Positions 1 to 5,888 of a DNA stretch of 8,075 bases are shown here, in pieces. Within the stretch, counting starts at the first letter, position 1. Each line of letters starts with the position of its first letter. This stretch comes from Acidobacteriaceae bacterium (GTDB lineage Bacteria > Acidobacteriota > Terriglobia > Terriglobales > Acidobacteriaceae). Below the pieces are notes generated by a model. It searched no databases. It saw only the letters and a program-made list of their open reading frames with translations, and was not told where the DNA came from. The stretch lies in NCBI GenBank assembly GCA_030049955.1, contig JASIJX010000592.1, forward strand, positions 1 through 8,075, written 5' to 3'. A program made the position numbers and the translations under genes.

Positions 1-230
1 GCGCGCGTATGCTCGGCTAGGCCATCCGCGGAGATGAAATGCGTAGCGTATCCAAACTGTCTCAGCTTCGCGCCGATCAGCTCCGCGCCCGCAATATAGT
101 TCTCTCCTGGTGGGTTGACCGTTGGCACGCGGACCAGCGCCTGGAGAAACGCGATCATCTCTTCCGCGATCTCCTCCACGCTCCTTGAGACGCGGTCCTG
201 AACCTTCAGCGGCACGGCAAAGGTGGCCAT
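1..230 (-). CDS. M20-family metallopeptidase/deacylase (ArgE/DapE-like), N-terminal part
   Basis: A reading frame runs leftward from an ATG at 230-228 to the window edge, giving 76 complete residues with no stop. An in-frame TGA lies a few codons upstream of the ATG and GGGGA sits 5 nt before it, so the start is well fixed. Residues 17-30 form an amphipathic helix followed by LVRVPTVNPPGENY (residues 32-45), the N-terminal signature of the M20 ArgE/DapE/CPG2 group of zinc-dependent amidohydrolases. There is no signal peptide, so a cytoplasmic enzyme is likely. The zinc ligands and catalytic Asp/Glu lie beyond the window, so neither substrate (peptide, acyl-amino acid, succinyl-diaminopimelate) nor activity can be judged. 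It lies 167 bp downstream of the TonB-dependent receptor on the same strand and may be co-transcribed with it. The family call is good; the subfamily is open. Confidence 0.8.
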   Translation of the reverse strand, partial: MATFAVPLKVQDRVSRSVEEIAEEMIAFLQALVRVPTVNPPGENYIAGAELIGAKLRQFGYATHFISADGLAEHTR

Positions 231-300
231 GAGAATCCCCAGGATGAATCAGGTAAGTCCCCGGCCCCGATAACAGGCCAAGGAGGCCATTCTAATTTGC

Positions 301-335
301 GGCAAGCCCGCTCCTGCGTACGAAACGCGCTTGCC
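301..335 (-). other. Nested stem-loop between receptor and peptidase genes
   Basis: Outer arms GGCAAGC (301-307) and GCTTGCC (329-335) pair perfectly over 7 bp. An inner 4-bp stem, GCGT (316-319) with ACGC (325-328), closes a 5-nt loop, leaving an 8-nt bulge on one side. Read on the minus strand it is followed by GCAAATTAG rather than a T-run, so it is not a classical intrinsic terminator. It could be an intercistronic mRNA structure or chance in GC-rich DNA. Confidence 0.3.
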
Positions 336-397
336 CCGGTCGCGTTCCCTAAACTCTCAACTCCCAACTCCCGAAATCCATTGGCCAAATTGACCAA

Positions 398-3300
398 TCA
401 GAACGCCAACTTTGCCGCCAGCTGAATAATGCGCGAATCAGTGCCGATCGTGCTCGTGATCTGCCCGAAGGTCGAAGTGCCTAACGTTGCAATGGGATTT
501 GCGAAATGCGCCTCGTTAAACACGTTGAACACCTCGAAGCGAAACTCGAGCTTGTCATTCTCATTCAGACCAACGGTCTTGAAGATTGAAGCATCGGTGG
601 TGTTGAACCCCGGCCCCAGCACGGAATTCCGCGCCGCATCGCCGCTCTGGCTGTTGTTGATCAGCGTCACGCCGTTCACAACCGTCGTGGGCAGCGCAAA
701 GCATGCGGTGTTGAAGAACTGTGTTACGTTGTGCTGTGCGCCGGCGTTCGGGTTGCAAGTCTGGTTTGGACGAAAGGTAAGAGATTGCGCCGTAGTGGAG
801 GCATCCACCACTGCAAACGGACTGCCGGACTGAATCTGGTAAATCGTGTTGAAGTTCCAACCGCCCACCAGCTCGCGCTCTAGCACGTTGTGGCTTTCCA
901 TCGCCGGAAACGCGTATTGCAGGCTGAGCACTACGCGGTTGCGCGCGTCGTAAAGCGAAGGTCCTTTCTCGCGTGCAACCGCAGCATCGATCGACGCCTG
1001 ATTGCCGATCGTCACCGGCAGCACCGGCCGCGAATCGCCGCCGATATTCAACCCGGAAGCATTATCGAGAGAGTGGCTCCATGTGTACGACAGCGTTCCC
1101 TGCAGATGATGGTAGTCGCGCATTTGCAGATTGGCCTGCAACGAGTCGTACCAGGAGTGGCCGGCAGAAAATGTTGGCCGCGTAAGGCCAAACGCCGGGA
1201 ACGGAGAATTCGCGTAGCCGGCCGACTTATAGGCGTTCGTATTTGGAGTAGTGGAGTTCGTGGCAACTATGCCCGTGGGATTTACTTCGATAAAGATCGG
1301 AATATAGTCGCCGCGCGATCCTACATACGCAACTTCGAAGCCCATCTGGCTCGTCACTTGTCGTTGCACGCCCAGGTTGTACTCCTGGATGCGCGGCGTC
1401 TTATAAGTGTGCGGCAGTTGCCAGCCGATGAACGTCAGCCCCGGCGGGAATCCCGGCGCGCCGGCGGAAATTCCGGTGTAAGGATTGGCAAACCACGCAT
1501 CGGTTGCCGAAGCAGTTGGATTCGAATAAAGGTTAATCTCCTGCAGCGGTTGGAAGGGCGGCGCCAGCGTGCCGTCCTGGAAGAACGTCCCCTGCCCGGG
1601 CGTGGTGTCGTAGAACAGCCCCCATCCGGCGCGAACGCTGGTCTTGCCGCTGCCGAATGGATCGAAGATGGCGCCCAGCCGCGGTGCAAAATTGGTGGAG
1701 TCGGCGTAATAAGTGCCGCGCGGAATGCCCTTGTCTCCGGGATAGACCAGTCCCACGGGCGCGCTGGGCTGAACGGTCGACTGCTGCCCCGGAACCAGCG
1801 ACGCCAGATGGTTGCTTGCCTCGTAGAAGGGCAGGCTCAGATCGTAGCGCAGCCCCAGTTGCAGCGTCAGCCGCGGAAGCACGCGATATTCATCCTGCGC
1901 GTAAGCGGCATAGGTCCACGAGCTGCCGTTCAACGCTGGATCGCCCGACCCCTGCTGGAACTCATACGGAAAACCGAGCAGGAAATCGGCGAGCACATTC
2001 TTCGTGAAGTATGGGTTAAACGTGAAGTTGCCGTTGGGCCGATTGATGTAAAGCAGGTTGATGGCGTCGCGCTCGAATTCGACTCCAAACTGGTAAAGAT
2101 GCTTGCCCCCGACAACGGTAATATCGTCGGTCTCAGCTAGAACATCATTTACGCGATTGGCAAATGGCTGCTGCGCATCGCCCGTCGAAAATGAGCCCGT
2201 AAGCGTGTCGTTGGGCAGGCCTTTGGCCGTCTCGTTCGTGGACGCGAACTGATAGCCAAGCGAGCTCAGGTTCAACTGGCTGGTCTGATTGGGCACGCCC
2301 TGAATGCGCTGGTGCAGGAACCGCGCCGTGTTGACGATGTGACTGTTGATCGTCCAGATGTCCGACGCCATCTCATCCGTTGGCGTCATGATCTGATAAT
2401 TGCCCTTGGGCGCGAAGTTCGAAGGCGTCACCGGATCGAAGAAGTTCTGGTGCGCGTACAGATAACGGCCGAGTATCGCGTGCTTGCCGAACTTCCAGTC
2501 GCCGCGAATACCGTACTGGTTGCGGTTATCGATATTCGCCGGAAATGCCAGGTACTGGCCCTGCGTCGCGCCGCCGTTTGCTGTAGGAGGCAGCGGAATA
2601 TAGTCGCTGAGAATGGCCGCGCTGATGGGGCTGATGCGGTTGGGATTGAACGCATTGGGAATGTTGTTGTAGCAGGCAGGCGTCCCGGTCGCAGGGTCAA
2701 TCACCACGCCCGGCGTGCTGCCAGTCACAGTCGCGCAGGTGGTGCCCGCCGGCAACAGTTCAGAGAAATTTCCGCCCCGCTCCTGCGTTCCCGGAACCAG
2801 CACGTTCAGCGTATTCGCGGTTCCGTCGTGCAGCCGGAAACCCTCATAAAAGCCGAAGATGAACACCTTGTCCTTGATGATCGGCCCGCCGGCCGAGCCG
2901 CCGAACTGGTTCTGCAAATAGGTCGGCTTGGGAACCGATCCCACCCGGGCAAAATACGTTCTCGCCGCCAGAATCCCTTCGCGGTTGAAGTTCCACACAT
3001 CGCCATGAACCTGGTTCGTGCCCGATTTGGTCACCACGTCCACCACCGAGCCCGCATTGCGTCCGTATTCGGCCTCGTACGAGTGCGACATGATCTTGAA
3101 CTCCTGGATCGCGTCCGGCGGAGGCCGCATCACAAAGCCGCTGTTGAACGAATCGTTGTTCGGCGCGCCGTCCAAAAGAAAGCTATTCGATTGGTTGCGC
3201 ATCCCGTTCACGTTGTAGCTGCCCGTCGAGTCGCCAAAGCCGCCCACCGTCGCGTTGCCGGTCGCGCCGCCCAATCCGCTCGGCGGAGCCACCACGCCGG

Positions 3301-3874
3301 GAATCAGCGTGCCCAGTTGCGCAAAGTTGCGCCCATTCAGCGGCAGGTCCACCACGCTCTGCTGCTCCACCACGTCGCCCAGCGTCGCGTTCGAGGTTTC
3401 TACCAGCGGCGTCGCGCCCGTCACCGTCACCTCAGAGGTAGTGCTGCCCACCTGCAGCTTCACATCCAGCCGCGTGGTTCCATTCACCAGCACCTCAGCC
3501 TGCTTGATGAGGTTGGTGCGGAAGCCTGCCATGCTCACCCGCTCCTGGTACATTCCCGGAGCAACCAGCGGAAAGACATACGCGCCATCGCTGCCCGTCG
3601 CGGCAGTGCGCACCTCCCCGGTTGCCGTGCTGATCAGCTCAACCTTCGCACCGGCGATCACCAGTCCCGTCTGGTCGCTCACCATGCCAGTTACCTGTCC
3701 GGTAGCCTGCGCGCCGGCCCGATATGGCAGCGCAAGAAGCGCAACCGCCGCAAAACACGCCAGCAGGGCGCCGGCCGCGTTCTTCCGGCGGGCTCCCCGC
3801 GAACCGGATCTGGACATGGATTGGGAGCCTGATCGGGAACTTGAAGCAAACAGGGCGAGCAGTCTAGTTACCAT
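398..3874 (-). CDS. Oar-like TonB-dependent outer-membrane receptor with carboxypeptidase-regulatory-like N-terminus
   Basis: A 1158-residue outer-membrane receptor. It should import a large ligand across the outer membrane using TonB/ExbBD energy. Order of parts: a long Ser/Arg-rich n-region (1-31), a hydrophobic signal core (about 33-50) with likely cleavage after AGA (55/56), a beta-sandwich carboxypeptidase-regulatory-like domain (about 58-140), a TonB-box-like EVTVTG (148-153), a plug with PLNGRNF (178-184) and LLDGAPNND (233-241), QFGGSAGGPI (323-332), then a beta-barrel (YAAYAQDEY near 655) ending in AAKLAF with the terminal Phe typical of outer-membrane proteins. Two Cys pairs (380/401 and 1040/1058) may form loop disulfides. 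The start ATG at 3874-3872 has AAGGAG 5 nt upstream. The frame is open 41 codons further to 3997, but those residues do not resemble a signal sequence. It is divergent from the GntR operon and followed by the M20 gene. The ligand is unknown; oligosaccharide or peptide is possible. The family is certain. Confidence 0.95.
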   Translation of the reverse strand: MVTRLLALFASSSRSGSQSMSRSGSRGARRKNAAGALLACFAAVALLALPYRAGAQATGQVTGMVSDQTGLVIAGAKVELISTATGEVRTAATGSDGAYVFPLVAPGMYQERVSMAGFRTNLIKQAEVLVNGTTRLDVKLQVGSTTSEVTVTGATPLVETSNATLGDVVEQQSVVDLPLNGRNFAQLGTLIPGVVAPPSGLGGATGNATVGGFGDSTGSYNVNGMRNQSNSFLLDGAPNNDSFNSGFVMRPPPDAIQEFKIMSHSYEAEYGRNAGSVVDVVTKSGTNQVHGDVWNFNREGILAARTYFARVGSVPKPTYLQNQFGGSAGGPIIKDKVFIFGFYEGFRLHDGTANTLNVLVPGTQERGGNFSELLPAGTTCATVTGSTPGVVIDPATGTPACYNNIPNAFNPNRISPISAAILSDYIPLPPTANGGATQGQYLAFPANIDNRNQYGIRGDWKFGKHAILGRYLYAHQNFFDPVTPSNFAPKGNYQIMTPTDEMASDIWTINSHIVNTARFLHQRIQGVPNQTSQLNLSSLGYQFASTNETAKGLPNDTLTGSFSTGDAQQPFANRVNDVLAETDDITVVGGKHLYQFGVEFERDAINLLYINRPNGNFTFNPYFTKNVLADFLLGFPYEFQQGSGDPALNGSSWTYAAYAQDEYRVLPRLTLQLGLRYDLSLPFYEASNHLASLVPGQQSTVQPSAPVGLVYPGDKGIPRGTYYADSTNFAPRLGAIFDPFGSGKTSVRAGWGLFYDTTPGQGTFFQDGTLAPPFQPLQEINLYSNPTASATDAWFANPYTGISAGAPGFPPGLTFIGWQLPHTYKTPRIQEYNLGVQRQVTSQMGFEVAYVGSRGDYIPIFIEVNPTGIVATNSTTPNTNAYKSAGYANSPFPAFGLTRPTFSAGHSWYDSLQANLQMRDYHHLQGTLSYTWSHSLDNASGLNIGGDSRPVLPVTIGNQASIDAAVAREKGPSLYDARNRVVLSLQYAFPAMESHNVLERELVGGWNFNTIYQIQSGSPFAVVDASTTAQSLTFRPNQTCNPNAGAQHNVTQFFNTACFALPTTVVNGVTLINNSQSGDAARNSVLGPGFNTTDASIFKTVGLNENDKLEFRFEVFNVFNEAHFANPIATLGTSTFGQITSTIGTDSRIIQLAAKLAF

Positions 3875-3879
3875 GGCAT

Positions 3880-3885
3880 CTCCTT
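3880..3885 (-). promoter_or_regulatory. Ribosome binding site that decides the receptor start
   Basis: AAGGAG on the minus strand, 5 nt from the ATG at 3874-3872. Neither the upstream ATG at 3997 nor the internal ATG at residue 20 (3817-3815) has a comparable site. This supports the 1158-residue product. Confidence 0.75.
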
Positions 3886-4057
3886 GGCAAATTGGGAATT
3901 GGAACAATGGTGCCTTTATGAATTTACTAAGCCCCGCGCTGCCAGGCGGACGTGCGGCTGCCTCAGGTCCCAGATGGAGAGAAGACAAAAGCCACAATAA
4001 TTAGCTTCAAAAATCGATCAAGCAGGAAAACCCGGAACTGTCTTTCGATTTTGAGCC

Positions 4058-4087
4058 ACTTTAGCCCGGATATTCACAAATCGTCAA
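4058..4087 (-). promoter_or_regulatory. Predicted sigma70-type promoter of the receptor gene
   Basis: On the minus strand, TTGACG (4087-4082, 5 of 6 matches to the -35 consensus) is followed after 18 nt by TAAAGT (4063-4058, 4 of 6 matches to the -10 consensus). Transcription would begin near 4050 and give a leader of about 175 nt. The -35 box lies between the -35 and -10 boxes of the opposite promoter, so the two should compete for polymerase. Found by eye only. Confidence 0.45.
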
Positions 4088-4100
4088 CAGTCTGTATACT
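4073..4100 (+). promoter_or_regulatory. Predicted sigma70-type promoter of the GntR-SDR-GH67 operon
   Basis: TTCACA (4073-4078, 5 of 6 to consensus), a 16-nt spacer, and TATACT (4095-4100, 5 of 6). The expected start is near 4107, giving a leader of about 109 nt before the regulator ATG. The -10 box lies inside the 4089-4104 palindrome, so a protein bound there would block initiation. Found by eye only. Confidence 0.5.
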
Positions 4101-4104
4101 GACT
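4089..4104. promoter_or_regulatory. Candidate GntR-family operator (16-bp palindrome, GTATAC core)
   Basis: AGTCTGTATACTGACT equals its reverse complement at 14 of 16 positions; only the symmetric T/T pair flanking the core is mismatched. Several FadR-subfamily GntR regulators, including the hexuronate repressors UxuR/ExuR of E. coli, bind palindromes centred on GTATAC. The site covers the -10 box of the regulator's own promoter and sits immediately upstream of the -35 box of the divergent receptor promoter. The simplest reading is autorepression by the adjacent GntR protein, possibly with co-control of the receptor. No second copy was found in the window. Confidence 0.5.
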
Positions 4105-4215
4105 TGCCTGATTTAGTCCATCGTTATTTCTTGATCGTCGATCGATAATGGGCAAGACGCGCCACGGGGTCGCGTATTGACACTGCCGCAAACCGCTGGT
4201 ATCTCTTGCTAAGTC

Positions 4216-4941
4216 ATGGAAACCATAGGGGAACCGCTTTATCAAAGGCTGCGGCAGGATATTGTCGAGTGCGAACTGACTCCGGGCAAATCCTTTTCCG
4301 AAGCTGAGCTGGGACGTCTGTATAGCGCCAGCCGCACCCCGGTGCGCGAGGCCTGTCGCCGCCTCGAGCACGAAGGACTGGTCCGCATCACCCCGTTCCG
4401 TGGCTACTCCATCGCCCCGCTCTCCGTAGCCGAGTTCCACGATCTCCAGGAGATGCAGCTCATCTTCGAGCCTTCCGCCGCTGCCTTCGCCGCCCAGCGA
4501 GCCCATCCGCAGGAGATTGATGAGATGCGCGGTCTGGCTAGCTATGAGTACCGCGTCGGCGACAAGGCCAGCTATCGCGAGTTCATCCGTTCGAACTACC
4601 AGTTGCACTGCCTCATCGCGCAATCCACGCGCAACAGCCGTCTCATGGAAGTAGTCGGCAACATTCATATCCGGCTGATGCGGTTCTTCTACCTCGGCCT
4701 CTCGTTCGAGCCTTACGGCCCGGTGCTGGTCAGCGAGCACATCAGCCTGGTGGATGCAATCGCTGCGCGCGATACACGCGCCGCCCGTCGCAAGGCCACC
4801 GAGCACATCACCAAGGCCATTGAGCGCAGCGCCAGCCTGCTGATGGGCGCCATCCGCTTCGGTGAAGCTGTTTTCGAGCCCGCGCATGAGGGGAATCACT
4901 CGGCCCTGCGCTTGGGAAGAAAATCGGGCGCCACATCTTGA
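4216..4941 (+). CDS. GntR-family transcriptional regulator, FadR/FCD subfamily
   Basis: A 241-residue cytoplasmic DNA-binding protein. Residues 5-70 are a winged helix with the family signatures LTPGKSFSEAEL (21-32) and SASRTPVREACRRLEHEGLV (37-56), followed by a wing ending FRGYSIAPL. Residues about 75-210 form an all-helical FCD effector domain. The usual metal/effector-site positions read Asn127, His131, His175 and His197; many relatives have Asp at the first. The ATG is fixed by an in-frame TAA one codon upstream (4210-4212), but there is no good Shine-Dalgarno sequence before it, which suggests low expression. It is the first gene of the putative operon, and its likely target is the palindrome at 4089-4104. 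With SDRs and alpha-glucuronidase downstream, a uronate-pathway intermediate is a reasonable guess for its ligand, but this is inference. Subfamily is secure; specificity is not. Confidence 0.92.
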   Translation: METIGEPLYQRLRQDIVECELTPGKSFSEAELGRLYSASRTPVREACRRLEHEGLVRITPFRGYSIAPLSVAEFHDLQEMQLIFEPSAAAFAAQRAHPQEIDEMRGLASYEYRVGDKASYREFIRSNYQLHCLIAQSTRNSRLMEVVGNIHIRLMRFFYLGLSFEPYGPVLVSEHISLVDAIAARDTRAARRKATEHITKAIERSASLLMGAIRFGEAVFEPAHEGNHSALRLGRKSGATS

Positions 4942-5014
4942 TTTAATCTTCTACTTTTACAATTCGAGTGGCGCGTCAGCACTCATTTCGATTCAGCTCC
5001 AAGGGAGCATTTTT

Positions 5015-5797
5015 GTGTTCGATTATAAAAAACTCTTCGATCTCACGGGCAGAAAAGCGCTGGTGGTAGGCGCGGGCAGCGGCATTGGCGAAGCGGCGGC
5101 GTGCGGCTTGGCCGCGCACGGCGCCGCAGTGCTCTGCGGCGACCTGAACTTTCAAGCCGCAGAGCGCGTAGCCGCCGAAATCCAGTCGGCCGGCGGCAAG
5201 GCGCAGGCCATTCCGTTTGATATGCGCGATGGCGAAGCCGTCACCAAAACGATCGCTGGCCTGCCCGATCTCGACATTCTCGTCTCCACGCCCGCCATCA
5301 ACGTGCGCAAGCGCCTGCTCGACATGACCGAAGAGGAGTTCGACCGCGTGATGACTCTCAACCTCAAAGGCACGTTCCGGCTCATCACTGCCGCCGGCCG
5401 CAACATGAAGGCGCGCGGAAAAGGCAGCATCATCGCCTTTGCCAGCATCCGCGCCATGGTCGTCGAGCCCGGCCAGGGCGTGTACTCAGCCACCAAGGCC
5501 GGCGTGCTGCAAATGTGCCGCACCCTCGCCGCCGAACTGGCTCCGCATGGCGTGCGCGTGAACGCCATCGGCCCCGGCGTGGTCGATACACCCCTGACCG
5601 CGCCCATCGCCGCCAACAAGGATTGGTACAACGCCTACGCCCAGAAGTCCGCGCTCGGCCGCTGGGCGCAGCCGCATGAGATGGCTGGCGCCGTCGTCTA
5701 TCTCGCCTCCGACGCCGGATCGTTCGTCACCGGAACCCTCACCATCGTCGACGGCGGCTGGACCGCTGTGGACGGCCGTTTTACTCCGCCGCTTTGA
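5015..5797 (+). CDS. SDR-family NAD(P)-dependent oxidoreductase (first of a tandem pair)
   Basis: A 260-residue classical short-chain dehydrogenase/reductase, about the usual length. The GTG at 5015 is chosen because AGGGAG lies 8 nt upstream and the protein then starts just before the first Rossmann strand. The open frame back to an ATG at 4862 overlaps gntR and adds 51 residues that do not resemble an SDR. Visible motifs are the nucleotide-binding G19-xxx-G23-x-G25, Asp43 after the second strand (typical of NAD preference), and the catalytic Asn116, Ser144, Tyr157 and Lys161, then a PGVVDTP substrate/cofactor loop (187-193) and TIVDGGW (243-249). The NNAG motif after strand 4 is replaced by Ser-Thr-Pro-Ala (91-94). 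The gene starts 73 bp after gntR and precedes a second SDR. It resembles gluconate 5-dehydrogenase/KduD-type sugar-acid SDRs in general style, but the substrate cannot be read from the sequence. Confidence 0.92.
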   Translation: MFDYKKLFDLTGRKALVVGAGSGIGEAAACGLAAHGAAVLCGDLNFQAAERVAAEIQSAGGKAQAIPFDMRDGEAVTKTIAGLPDLDILVSTPAINVRKRLLDMTEEEFDRVMTLNLKGTFRLITAAGRNMKARGKGSIIAFASIRAMVVEPGQGVYSATKAGVLQMCRTLAAELAPHGVRVNAIGPGVVDTPLTAPIAANKDWYNAYAQKSALGRWAQPHEMAGAVVYLASDAGSFVTGTLTIVDGGWTAVDGRFTPPL

Positions 5798-5802
5798 CAT
5801 AA

Positions 5803-5825
5803 CTGCGAGGGGATCTGTCCCGCAG
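5803..5825 (+). other. Hairpin between the two SDR genes
   Basis: CTGCG (5803-5807) pairs with CGCAG (5821-5825), and GG/CC pairs can extend the stem after a bulged A, leaving a small loop. It begins 5 nt after the stop of the first SDR gene. Downstream is A-rich (AAAAGCC) rather than T-rich, so it does not look like an intrinsic terminator for the plus strand. It might stabilise or separate the upstream message, or be chance. Confidence 0.35.
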
Positions 5826-5888
5826 AAAAGCCAAAAATAAATCGATTCATCAAAGCCTTAATACGATTCCAAGGAGTATTCTTTTGCC

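Larger units (their letters stand above)
3875..4215. other. Divergent intergenic regulatory region
   Basis: These 341 bp separate the leftward receptor gene from the rightward GntR operon and contain no convincing gene. Beyond the promoters and palindrome listed separately, they hold the receptor's leader of roughly 175 nt (3875 to about 4050), the regulator's leader of about 109 nt (about 4107-4215), and a small perfect-arm palindrome GATCG-T-CGATC at 4133-4143 with no assigned role. The region is clearly more AT-rich than the coding DNA around 4000-4160, as expected for promoter DNA. Confidence 0.8.

Noticed and set aside
381..397. TTGG...CCAA imperfect hairpin just after the receptor stop as a terminator
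   Set aside because: A mismatched, AT-rich stem of at most six pairs without a following T-run on the minus strand.
890..3832. Long plus-strand open frames (890-2140 and 2312-3832) opposite the receptor gene, plus others at 429-833 and 3255-4004
   Set aside because: Their products are Arg/His/Ala-rich, or low-complexity, with no recognisable domains. They mirror the GC-rich codon pattern of the receptor, whose frame carries unmistakable family motifs throughout.
3875..3997. A 41-residue N-terminal extension of the receptor starting at 3997
   Set aside because: No ribosome site at 3997, no signal-like sequence, and a strong AAGGAG precedes the ATG at 3874.
4005..4055. Inverted AAAATCGA / TCGATTTT pair and repeated CCCGGA in the divergent region
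   Set aside because: Short arms, separated by about 30 nt, with no match to a known arrangement.
4133..4143. GATCG-T-CGATC palindrome as a second operator
   Set aside because: Only 5-bp arms, unlike the GTATAC-centred site in sequence, and not placed on a promoter element; likely chance.
4084..4899. Minus-strand 271-codon open frame opposite gntR
   Set aside because: No domain signature, while the opposite strand encodes a complete winged-helix plus FCD protein; the frame also runs across the promoter region.
4938..4963. Possible internal promoter before the first SDR: TTGATT and TACAAT
   Set aside because: The TACAAT is a good -10 match, but the spacer to TTGATT is only 14 nt and no acceptable -35 box lies at 16-18 nt.
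4862..5014. A 51-residue N-terminal extension of the first SDR from an ATG at 4862
   Set aside because: It overlaps the end of gntR, adds residues unlike any SDR start, and the GTG at 5015 has a well-placed AGGGAG.
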